Counted from the stretch's first letter, positions 1 to 5,453 are shown. The stretch is 6,042 bases of DNA from JBBQHX01 sp038324385 (GCA_038324385.1 JBBQHX010000232.1:1-6042); one strand, 5' to 3'. Made by a program: numbers and translations. Notes: generated by a model from the letters alone, not told the origin.

Positions 1-91
1 GCATCCTCCACTGCGCGAAATGGATAAAAAACGGGTCGAAATTGGGCCTATTAAGGCTAGCACCTGCCGGATGCCGCCCGCGCGCCCCAGC

Positions 92-994
92 CTACGGCGC
101 GCACCCCGCCGTGTCGTGCCTGGGCGGGGTGACGATCGCTGCGCGAGACGCCCCGGCGTACTGGACTCGGGGAGCTGATCCGTGATCGTCGGGCGTCACG
201 CGAGGCGCTTCCCGTAGACAGCACGGCGCGGCGGCCCTGGTCGGGCGTCCCGCGCCGAGAGCGCTGGTCCCGATCACGTGGACGGGCGGCGGCGACGGGG
301 CCGGCGGAGCGGGCGGCGCCATCGCTCGATCACGAACTCGCAGCGAGGGCGTGGCGGCGATCACGAGCGAGGGGTAGCAGCGCCGCCGCAGGACGACGCG
401 TCGCGTCAGCGAGAAGCCGGCGGCCCGCAGTTCGGCCGACGGGTCGAGCGGGCGCAGGCCGGCCCAGCGCTCGGGTCGCGCACGCGCGGCCAGCTCGAGC
501 CCGGCGTGCAACAGGCGACCGCCGGGCCGGCGCCTGTCAGCCCAGACCGTCACGACGACGAGGCGCGCGGATGCGTCGCCACGCAGCAGTCGCCGTGCCT
601 CGGCCAGCACGTCGCGCCGCTCACCGGCATCGAGCAGGTGCAGCAGGTAGGCGCACACGACGACGTCGGCCCAGCCGCCGGCGATCGGCACCGAGCGCGC
701 GTCGCCGAGGATCGTCGACCAGCCCTCGGGCAGCGCGCCGACGCGCGCGAGCATCGCCGGCGAGCGGTCGACGCCGATCGCCTGCTGCGGCCGCTGCCCG
801 CGCTGGGACGCCAGGTGCCGCAGCACCAGCCCGGTGCCGGTCGCGAGGTCGACCAGTCGCTTCGCCGGCGTGGGCTCGGCAAGCCGTACCGCGGCCTCGA
901 TCGCGCGTGCCTCGAAGCGCTCCTGAGCGCGGTAGCGCGGCGCCAGGCGATCCCAGGTCGCGGCCGCCGAGGCAAGCGGCTCAGCCGGTGGCAC
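92..994 (-). CDS. Class I SAM-dependent methyltransferase with aberrant C-terminal tail
   Basis: Predicted cytosolic methyltransferase that transfers a methyl group from S-adenosylmethionine to an unknown acceptor. The Rossmann-fold motifs are in order: glycine-rich motif I VDLATGTG at residues 48-55, motif II acidic residue in GVDRSPAML at 74-82, the adenine-contact GDAR at 97-100, and DVVVCAYLLHLL at 110-121. The domain closes with a typical LRAAGF (189-194) and a YPSLVIAATP strand (207-216). This resembles UbiE/Methyltransf_11-type enzymes, but the substrate cannot be read from sequence. The start is a GTG at 994; it leaves about 45 residues before motif I, normal for the family, but only a weak GGAG precedes it. 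Residues 217-300 are a Pro/Ala/Arg-rich tail with no domain character. A one-base shift just after residue 216 would reach stops at 332-330 or 276-274, so the native protein may be about 220-240 residues. The enzyme core is secure; the 3' end is doubtful. Confidence 0.85.
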   Translation of the reverse strand: MPPAEPLASAAATWDRLAPRYRAQERFEARAIEAAVRLAEPTPAKRLVDLATGTGLVLRHLASQRGQRPQQAIGVDRSPAMLARVGALPEGWSTILGDARSVPIAGGWADVVVCAYLLHLLDAGERRDVLAEARRLLRGDASARLVVVTVWADRRRPGGRLLHAGLELAARARPERWAGLRPLDPSAELRAAGFSLTRRVVLRRRCYPSLVIAATPSLRVRDRAMAPPAPPAPSPPPVHVIGTSALGAGRPTRAAAPCCLREAPRVTPDDHGSAPRVQYAGASRAAIVTPPRHDTAGCAP

Positions 995-1300
995 GGGCTC
1001 CGGGGCTCAGCCCGCCGCCGACGGCGAGTTCGAGCACTCCTGCGCCAATGAGCAGCAGTCCCTGGGTGATGTTGCCGGCGGGTGTGTGGAGCGGGCCCGC
1101 CACCGCCCCGACACTACACGCGCCCTCGCCGCGCCCGGTTGCGAATCGCGAGCCGTCGCCGCCGGCTGTTTCGCGCGGCGCCGCCCGCGGGAGGTCGGAG
1201 ATCCGGGGCGCCGCCACGGGACATGGCCGATCACGCGGGTGGCGAAGGTGCGCCGCGGCCTGCGACGCCGGCTTGGGCGTGCCGGCGGGGGTGGGCCGAA
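995..1300. other. Stretch without a convincing gene
   Basis: About 300 bases lie between the methyltransferase start and the PIN remnant. Several frames are open because the DNA is GC-rich, but the translations are Arg/Pro/Ala-rich and show no domain. The only protein-like piece is on the minus strand at about 1100-981: a short hydrophobic stretch (ITQGLLLIGAGVLELAVGGG) ending at a TGA at 983-981 that overlaps the methyltransferase start. It could be the last membrane segment of a decayed upstream gene or chance. A 6-bp inverted repeat (994-999 with 1009-1014) sits exactly at the methyltransferase start codon. I see no clear promoter or RNA gene. Confidence 0.5.
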
Positions 1301-1759
1301 TCGCACCTGCATGCCGACCGATATTCGGCCCACCGCGTTCGTTCGATGGCACCCGCATGGGCACCGTCGGCGGATGCGTGCCGGCAGCCATCCGGGACCA
1401 GTGGATCTGCGCGATCGAGCGTGACGAGGCCGTCATCAGTGACCCGCTCCGGCTTGAAGCGCTCTAATTCCGCGAGGGACCCCAACGCGTTCGTGAGGTT
1501 GACGGCGGAGCTTGACGCCACGGCGCAGGCGTCGTGCGACGATGAGGTCTGGCAGCTGGCTCGCTGCGCCCAGGCGGAGCTGGCGGCCGACCGCCGCGTC
1601 TCACATCGCGTGGCACCGGTCGACCTGCTCGTCGCGGCCGCCGCTCACCGGCACGCCCTCGGCGTGCTCCATTACGACCACGACTTCGACATCCTGGCGA
1701 AGCACACGAGCTTGGACTTTCGAAGCTGCTGGCTGGCGAAGCGCGGCTCGCTCTACTGA
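1301..1759 (+). pseudogene. Decayed VapC-like PIN-domain ribonuclease, frameshifted
   Basis: VapC toxins are PIN-domain RNases with a cluster of acidic residues that bind Mg2+, normally paired with a VapB antitoxin. The C-terminal half reads cleanly from about 1468 to the TGA at 1757-1759: NSARDPNAFVRLTAEL, then APVDLLVAAAAHRHALGVLH, then YDHDFDILA, ending WLAKRGSLY, all characteristic of the family. Its upstream half, AAIRDQWICAIERDE followed by DPLRLEAL, lies in another frame and stops at a TAA at 1465-1467. Removing one A there gives LEAL-YSARDP, the normal junction, so a one-base insertion broke the gene. The acidic residues survive as Glu at 1456-1458 and Asp at 1622-1624, 1676-1678 and 1682-1684. 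The N-terminal DxSA motif may remain as ADRYSAHRVR at about 1313-1342, in the same frame as the C-terminal half; this would imply a second shift between 1345 and 1380. No VapB-like antitoxin is visible upstream. The 5' limit is uncertain. Confidence 0.78.
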
Positions 1760-1886
1760 GGCGCGCGGCGTCCCGCGACCGGCCCGCTTCAGGAACGTAA
1801 CGCGTGCAATGAGCCAAACTCCACCAGCGGCGACGGCGGATCGGCGCGGGTCCACGCGCGTGCGTCGACCATGACCGTGCGATGCG

Positions 1887-1912
1887 CTGCACGGCGCTTG
1901 GAAGCGCTGCAG
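1887..1912. terminator. Hairpin between convergent genes, candidate bidirectional terminator
   Basis: The arms CTGCA (1887-1891) and TGCAG (1908-1912) pair outside GCGCT (1894-1898) and AGCGC (1903-1907). This gives a 10-bp stem with a two-base bulge and a TGGA tetraloop. It lies 13 bases beyond the stop codon of the minus-strand SRPBCC gene and also downstream of the plus-strand PIN remnant, the expected place for a terminator serving both. There is no T-run on either side, so intrinsic termination is not assured. Part of it is also a direct repeat, GCGCTGCA at 1884-1891 and 1904-1911. Confidence 0.4.
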
Positions 1913-1925
1913 TCGCGGTTGATCT

Positions 1926-2372
1926 CTAGGCGGTCGGGCGTTCGAGGGTCGACTTGAGCAGTCGCAGGTCCTTCGTATTGGCGCGGCGCATGGCGGCCCC
2001 CATCAGCGGCGCGGCGAGCTTGCCGAACCCGGCGGGCTCGCCGCTGTTACGCAGGGTCATGTGCGTGCCCCCGCCGGGCACGTCGCGCCAGGTGTAGGTC
2101 GTCTGCATCGGAAACGGACCCTCGGCGGTGCGCATGACGAAGCGCTCCCCCGGCACGTGCTCGATCACCTCGTAGGTGTACTCCAGGCGGCGCCCGAGGA
2201 ACTGCGCGACGAACGCGACCTGTGTCCCAACAGCGAGCGGCGGGGAGGTCCGCCATCGCACGGTGGTGATGTTCGCGTACCAGGCCGTGGCGCTGTCCGG
2301 ATCGCTCGCGTACGCCGCGACGTCCGCGCGCGGGCGGTCGATCTCGATCTCGGTGGTGATGTCGACCGGCAT
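1926..2372 (-). CDS. SRPBCC family protein (polyketide cyclase/dehydrase type)
   Basis: A complete 148-residue protein of the START/Bet v1-like superfamily, which forms a helix-grip fold around a hydrophobic ligand pocket. The order of elements is typical: an N-terminal strand TTEIEIDRPRADV (residues 6-18) with the helix that follows, DPDSATAWYANI, a central run with FLGRRLEYTYEV, then GPFPMQTTYTW, GGGTHMTLRNSG, and a long C-terminal helix to LLKSTLE. The motifs fit the polyketide_cyc2-like subgroup common in actinobacteria. It is cytosolic, with no signal peptide or membrane segment; ligand or reaction is unknown. The ATG at 2372 has no strong ribosome binding site, but the gene begins 25 bases after the stop of the upstream SRPBCC gene, suggesting co-transcription and reinitiation. 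It is probably under the same divergent control as the ArsR regulator (inference). Confidence 0.9.
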   Translation of the reverse strand: MPVDITTEIEIDRPRADVAAYASDPDSATAWYANITTVRWRTSPPLAVGTQVAFVAQFLGRRLEYTYEVIEHVPGERFVMRTAEGPFPMQTTYTWRDVPGGGTHMTLRNSGEPAGFGKLAAPLMGAAMRRANTKDLRLLKSTLERPTA

Positions 2373-2397
2373 CGCTGCGACGCTACCCGTCGCGTGC

Positions 2398-2847
2398 TCA
2401 GCGCGCCTGCTGCGCGGCGCGCGGGAAGACGACGGGTCCGGTGCCGGTCTCGGCGTAGGCCTTCAGCGCCGCCATCAGCTGGCCCCATGTCATCGCGGCG
2501 GTGGCCATGAGCGGCCCGTCATCGGCCCAGCCGTCGTGCCTGAAGGCCACGGTCGTGCCGGCGCCGGAGCCGCCCGGGCGCAACGTCCAGGCGATCGTCG
2601 TTCCGGCCCAGTGCGGCGGAAAGGCCCCGACGGAGGTCCATCGCACGCCGTCGCCGGCGGCCTCGTCGACGCGCAGCTCGAACGGCATCGGCGCGATCGG
2701 GAAGCCGAGGCGCATCGTGGAGCCGGCCCCGCCGTCGAAGGTGACGTCCTCGGTCCACCAGCCTGTGATGCCGGCGGCGGTGTCGAGGGCGGTGAGGAGC
2801 GCCTGCTCGGAGGCGCCGACGTCGAACTGGAAGACGATGCTGGGCAC
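2398..2847 (-). CDS. SRPBCC/AHSA1-like domain protein
   Basis: A 149-residue AHSA1-type SRPBCC protein. An N-terminal strand IVFQFDVGAS precedes a helix and the GWWTEDV segment (from residue 29) seen in many family members. There follow a beta-rich middle with IAWTLRPGG and TTVAFRHDGW, and a C-terminal helix containing TWGQLMAALKAYAETG. Ligand and reaction are unknown; the Aha1 name refers to fold similarity only, not to Hsp90 co-chaperone activity. I chose the GTG at 2847 because AAAGGA at 2858-2853 lies five bases upstream, giving the natural start MPSIVFQF. A longer reading from a GTG at 2886 would add 13 non-conserved residues and run into the control region. This is the first gene of a minus-strand pair with 1926-2372, and it diverges from the ArsR gene. 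Confidence 0.9.
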   Translation of the reverse strand: MPSIVFQFDVGASEQALLTALDTAAGITGWWTEDVTFDGGAGSTMRLGFPIAPMPFELRVDEAAGDGVRWTSVGAFPPHWAGTTIAWTLRPGGSGAGTTVAFRHDGWADDGPLMATAAMTWGQLMAALKAYAETGTGPVVFPRAAQQAR

Positions 2848-2911
2848 GAGCGTCCTTTCGGTGGCGAATTGAATAGCGTCAGGCACAGCTTACGTTAGCG
2901 TATACTGTCGC
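2848..2911. promoter_or_regulatory. Divergent promoter/operator between SRPBCC and arsR-type genes
   Basis: This 64-bp gap separates divergent starts at 2847 (minus) and 2912 (plus) and is less GC-rich than its surroundings. On the plus strand TATACT (2901-2906) is a good -10 element only five bases before the ATG, so the regulator is probably transcribed as a leaderless or nearly leaderless mRNA. An inverted repeat, TACG-TTAG-CGTA at 2891-2902, and the palindrome GTATAC at 2900-2905 overlap that -10 box and are candidates for the regulator's binding site. On the minus strand TATTCA (2875-2870) is a weak -10 candidate, and AAAGGA (2858-2853) is a clear ribosome binding site for the SRPBCC gene. 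No convincing -35 element was found for either direction. A repressor bound here could shut off both arms. Confidence 0.55.
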
Positions 2912-3223
2912 ATGCAGATGCATGACGCCGCGTTCAAAGCCCTTGCCGAACCCCGCCGGCGTGCGATCCTCGAGCTCGTGCGCGACGCCGAGCTGCCCGC
3001 CGGTGAGATCGCGGCGCGTTTCGACGTGACCCGGCCCGCGATCTCCCAGCACCTCACCGTCCTGAAGGATGCGGGGCTCGTCGTCGAGCGTCGCGAGGGA
3101 ACGAAGCGGCTGTACCGCGCCGACGCCGACGGGCTGGTCGGTCTGGCGCAGTTCGTCGACCGCTTCTGGGCGACCGGCCTCGCGCGCCTGAAGGATGTCG
3201 CCGAACGCGAGACGGGCGGTTAG
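2912..3223 (+). CDS. ArsR/SmtB-family winged-helix transcriptional regulator
   Basis: A 103-residue single-domain repressor of the ArsR fold. It opens with the typical FKALAEPRRRAILELV (residues 8-23). The helix-turn-helix spans about 28-53, with LPAGEIAARF then TRPAISQHLTVLKDAGL as recognition helix, and the beta wing is VVERREGTKRLYR (57-69). The protein contains no cysteine at all, so the classical ELCVC metal site is absent; it belongs with the SdpR-like/ArsR regulators linked to SRPBCC genes rather than with arsenic or zinc sensors. The start is the ATG at 2912, close behind a -10-like box. A second ATG at 2918 is also possible and would remove only two residues. The next gene starts two bases after its stop. 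Negative autoregulation through the divergent region is expected from family behaviour, not shown. Confidence 0.93.
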   Translation: MQMHDAAFKALAEPRRRAILELVRDAELPAGEIAARFDVTRPAISQHLTVLKDAGLVVERREGTKRLYRADADGLVGLAQFVDRFWATGLARLKDVAERETGG

Positions 3224-3225
3224 CA

Positions 3226-3630
3226 GTGGCCGTCGTCGACAACCGCGTCGAGCACGAGCTGTACGTCGACGCCGGGCCGGCGCTCGTGTTCGCGATGTTC
3301 ACCGAGGCCGAGCGCTACGTCCGATGGATGGGCCAGGAGGCGACGCTCGATCCACGCCCGGGCGGCATCTACCGCGTCGTCGTCAACGACCACGCCACCG
3401 TCGCCGGCACCTACACGGTCGTCGAGCCGTTCGTCCGCGTCGAGTTCACGTGGGGCTTCGAGGGCGACCCCAGCAGCCCGCCCGGCAGCAGCCTGGTCAG
3501 CATCATCCTGACGCCACACGACAGCGGGACGAGGTTGCGACTCGTCCACACCGGCCTCGAGCACCCCGCTCTGGAGCCCCACGACCGCGGCTGGTCGGGC
3601 CATCTGCAGCGGCTTGTGCGCGACGCGTAG
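3226..3630 (+). CDS. SRPBCC/AHSA1-like domain protein, partner of the ArsR regulator
   Basis: A 134-residue AHSA1-type SRPBCC protein. The N-terminal strand VEHELYVDAGPALVFAMFTE leads to the family's RWMG (residues 33-36) and a DPRPGG turn followed by YRVVV. Then come the strands TVVEPFVRVEFTWGFEG, SLVSIILTPHDSGTRLRLVH, and a C-terminal helix with DRGWSGHLQRL. The GTG start lies two bases after the regulator's stop codon with no good ribosome binding site of its own, so translation is probably coupled to the regulator. ArsR-SRPBCC pairs of this arrangement are common in actinobacteria; the ligand is unknown. Many relatives continue about 10-25 residues past the GW helix; this one stops promptly at a TAG (3628-3630), and the next codons stay open, so slight truncation is possible. 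The protein is cytosolic. Confidence 0.9.
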   Translation: MAVVDNRVEHELYVDAGPALVFAMFTEAERYVRWMGQEATLDPRPGGIYRVVVNDHATVAGTYTVVEPFVRVEFTWGFEGDPSSPPGSSLVSIILTPHDSGTRLRLVHTGLEHPALEPHDRGWSGHLQRLVRDA

Positions 3631-3976
3631 CTGGCGATCGAGGGCGACCGAGGGCTCCAGGATTTCTCCCTCATGGGCCAGGACTGCACACCCGAGATCG
3701 TCGGGCTGGGGGTCCGTCAGCGGCCCGTCGACCCGGAAGCCTCCTGCTCGGTAGCGCTGAGGTTCTGGCCCATGAGCCAGGCAAGAAGTTGGCATATCTT
3801 CATCGGTCGACGGTTTGACCCCTCGGCCTGGACGGAGGTCGCGCCGCCGGCGCCGGGCGCGGTCGCGACCTGCAGCCCAAGGGCGTGGTGCGTTTGGCGG
3901 CGCCTGCGTGGGTATGTGACCAGGACACCTTCCATCCCAGCGGCGCGTTGCCTGCGGCCAGAAAGGATCCGTTTCC
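3631..3976. other. Gene-free stretch between the arsR-SRPBCC pair and the small acidic gene
   Basis: About 346 bases without a gene I can support. Frames stay open on both strands because of GC content, but the translations look like nothing I recognise. The notable contents are the inverted repeat at 3670-3776 and a strong purine-rich ribosome binding site GAAAGGA at 3961-3967 just before the next gene. The second half (about 3780-3960) is less uniformly GC-rich and probably carries the promoter of the small acidic gene, but no clear -35/-10 pair was identified. Confidence 0.5.
3670..3776. repeat. Long imperfect inverted repeat, 15-base arms
   Basis: CTCATGGGCCAG at 3670-3681 is exactly complementary in reverse to CTGGCCCATGAG at 3765-3776. 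Allowing one G-T pair the match extends three bases inward, giving 14 of 15 paired positions (3670-3684 with 3762-3776). The 77 bases between hold smaller potential stems: CCCGA/TCGGG at 3691-3695/3701-3705, GGGTC/GACCC at 3710-3714/3730-3734 and CCTC/GAGG at 3740-3743/3759-3762, the last overlapping the outer arm. As RNA this would fold into a closed multi-branched structure; as DNA it could be the ends of a very small non-autonomous element. I see no clear target-site duplication at the edges. It begins 40 bases after the SRPBCC stop, so it could also act in transcript 3'-end formation. Confidence 0.6.
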
Positions 3977-4288
3977 ATGGGCGAATCTGAGGTTTCCGAC
4001 TCACAAGACCGTACGCACGACGAGGCGATCACGAGCGAACGGGTGTCAACGCAGCAGTCCGATCCGGCCCGTGACGAGGAGCACCCCGACACAGATGTCG
4101 TCTCTGACGACACGGCTGCCGGGCATGCCCCGGACGAGCCGGCGGATCCGGGCGTCGGTGGGTACGGCGGGCGTGACCCGAAGACGGACATGCCACGCAT
4201 GCCGAGCGTCCCGGAGACCCAAGACGATCCGCTCCGTCATGACGCGGCTCCCGATCCGGACGGCAAACGGCGCCCGGCCCATAGCTGA
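3977..4288 (+). CDS. Small acidic, probably disordered hypothetical protein
   Basis: I do not recognise a named family. The 103-residue product has about 26 Asp/Glu against 10 Arg/Lys, contains no Cys, Trp or Phe and only one Leu and one Ile, so it cannot form a normal hydrophobic core and is probably disordered. The N-terminal half is a variable Ser/Asp/Glu/Thr-rich stretch. The more ordered-looking part is residues 57-85, which runs DPGVGGYGGRDPKTDMPRMP and then SVPETQDDP, followed by a short basic end with KRR at 97-99. There is no signal peptide or membrane segment. Expression is supported by a strong GAAAGGA (3961-3967) nine bases before the ATG. It stands alone, with non-coding stretches on both sides. 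Roles such as a stress-related hydrophilic protein are possible but not supported by anything specific. Confidence 0.72.
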   Translation: MGESEVSDSQDRTHDEAITSERVSTQQSDPARDEEHPDTDVVSDDTAAGHAPDEPADPGVGGYGGRDPKTDMPRMPSVPETQDDPLRHDAAPDPDGKRRPAHS

Positions 4289-4464
4289 ACGTACGGCCAC
4301 GGACCGAGGCGGCCGCGCGATGCGATCTCGGCGCGCTGCGGTTCGGGCCTGTGACCAATAACGCCGCACCGAGGAACGTCGGCTCGAGGTCGTTTGCGCG
4401 GGCGCTGACTCACCAGACGCCGGCCGTCATCGCGTAGAGTCGCCTCAGTGCGGTAGCCGCCGGA

Positions 4465-4485
4465 CGCTGCGCGGCCAACGCAGCG
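4465..4485. other. Perfect 7-bp hairpin upstream of the transporter gene
   Basis: CGCTGCG (4465-4471) pairs with CGCAGCG (4479-4485) around a seven-base loop. It lies in the 246-base gap between the small acidic gene and the transporter, 49 bases before the chosen GTG start. It could terminate upstream transcription or form part of the transporter leader. There is no T-run, and no resemblance to a known riboswitch was recognised. A TAGAGT at 4435-4440 could be a -10 box for the transporter, but no matching -35 element is visible. I see nothing else in this gap. Confidence 0.35.
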
Positions 4486-4534
4486 CGGCTTGCATGCCGC
4501 GGACGGTGATGAAGGCGTTGAGAGTGGTTTCACG

Positions 4535-5449
4535 GTGAGCGGCATCTCGCCGGCGGTCGGCGTCGGCCTGTTCTGCGCCCTGTTGTCTGCGCTCGGAACG
4601 AATCTCGCCTTCCTGTTGAAGTACAAGGGCGCCGTCGCCGCTCCGGACGTCGACATGCGCCATCCGCTGCGAAGCGCAATCGACCTCTTTGGCTCGAAGT
4701 GGTGGAGCATCGGCTGGGGTGTGGCGGCGGTGGCGTTCGCGCTGCACGTTGCCGCGCTCGCACTCGCCCCGCTCTCGATCGGCCAGGCTGTGCTCGCGGG
4801 CGGGCTGGTCTTTCTCGCGGTCCTTGCCGAGCGCTTCTTCGGGTTCGCGCTGGGGCGCCGCCAATGGATCGGGATCGGGTTGGTGGCGGTCTCGCTCAGC
4901 CTGCTGACGCTGACCGGTGGCAGCGGCGGCGGCGGTGCCCACTCCGGCTACTCACCTGCCGGGATGATCATCTTCGAAGCGATCGCCATCGGCTTGGGCC
5001 TCGTGCTGGTCGCCTCGCACCTCATCGACCGCGTGCCGGTACAGCGCGGCGTCCTGCTCGGCATCGCGGCCGGCCTCGGGTTCGGGATCTCGGACGTCGC
5101 GATCAAGGCGCTCTCCGGAGACCTCGATGGCGGGGTCGCCAACCTGCTCAGCCCGTGGAGCGGGATCATCATCACTGCGGCGGTCTTCTCCTTCTACGCC
5201 TCCGCGCGCAGCCTGCAGATCGGTGACGGCGTCGCCGTGATCGCCGTCACGTCCGTGGCTGCGAATCTCTCGACGATCATCGCGGGACTCGCGGTCTTCG
5301 GAGACCCGCTCGGTGGCAACCCGCTCGTCATCGCGGTACGTATCGCGGCGTTCGGTCTGATCCTCCTCGGCGCCGCGCTGATTCCGGCACCGGTTCGCGC
5401 CGGCGAGGTCCTCGACGAGCCACCCGCAGAACCAGCCCCTTCGACGTGA
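4535..5449 (+). CDS. DMT-superfamily (EamA/NIPA-like) integral membrane transporter
   Basis: A 304-residue multi-spanning inner-membrane protein. About nine hydrophobic segments are visible at roughly residues 8-28, 58-78, 82-99, 110-127, 142-160, 166-188, 200-222, 228-250 and 260-282. A short first helix ending in LLKYKG, a soluble loop, then the pair around APLSIGQAVLAGGLVFLAVLAERFF resemble the drug/metabolite transporter superfamily and in particular the NIPA-like branch, whose characterised eukaryotic members move Mg2+. The substrate here is unknown. A Gly/Ser linker (GGSGGGG, about 128-134) joins the two halves, and the C-terminus is a Pro/Glu-rich cytosolic tail. I chose the GTG at 4535 because the first helix starts right after it; the in-frame TTG at 4490 would add 15 polar residues. 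The ribosome binding site is weak (GAGAG, ten bases away). The gene ends four bases before the convergent desaturase stop. Confidence 0.85.
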   Translation: MSGISPAVGVGLFCALLSALGTNLAFLLKYKGAVAAPDVDMRHPLRSAIDLFGSKWWSIGWGVAAVAFALHVAALALAPLSIGQAVLAGGLVFLAVLAERFFGFALGRRQWIGIGLVAVSLSLLTLTGGSGGGGAHSGYSPAGMIIFEAIAIGLGLVLVASHLIDRVPVQRGVLLGIAAGLGFGISDVAIKALSGDLDGGVANLLSPWSGIIITAAVFSFYASARSLQIGDGVAVIAVTSVAANLSTIIAGLAVFGDPLGGNPLVIAVRIAAFGLILLGAALIPAPVRAGEVLDEPPAEPAPST

Positions 5450-5453
5450 GCGA

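Noticed and set aside
45..62. GCCT-ATTA-AGGC palindrome in the AT-richer first 60 bases
   Set aside because: Four-base arms with no T-run; too short to call a terminator or operator, although it lies just past the methyltransferase stop.
278..1051. Long plus-strand open frame opposite the methyltransferase
   Set aside because: It is antisense to a gene with all methyltransferase motifs, and its own translation is Arg/Gly/Gln-rich without domain features.
1086..1424. Possible VapB antitoxin upstream of the PIN remnant
   Set aside because: None of the three plus-strand frames shows a ribbon-helix-helix or AbrB-like pattern before the PIN sequence.
571..1467. Plus-strand open frame of almost 300 codons ending at the TAA at 1465
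   Set aside because: Only its last approximately 30 codons are meaningful, as the middle of the PIN remnant; the rest is antisense to the methyltransferase or featureless.
1809..1874. 21-codon open frame beginning ATGAGCCAAACT between the PIN remnant and the SRPBCC gene
   Set aside because: No convincing ribosome binding site at the right distance and a low-complexity product; too short to support.
3220..4200. Minus-strand open frame of over 300 codons
   Set aside because: It covers the antisense of the SRPBCC gene and of the start of the acidic gene; its sequence shows no domain and reflects GC-rich third positions on the other strand.
4289..4534. Possible magnesium-sensing riboswitch before the NIPA-like gene
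   Set aside because: No conserved riboswitch core was recognisable by eye; only one simple hairpin is present.
4445..4942. Minus-strand open frame opposite the transporter start
   Set aside because: Its product is an Arg/Glu/Gln-rich shadow of membrane helices on the other strand, typical of antisense reading of a GC-rich transporter gene.
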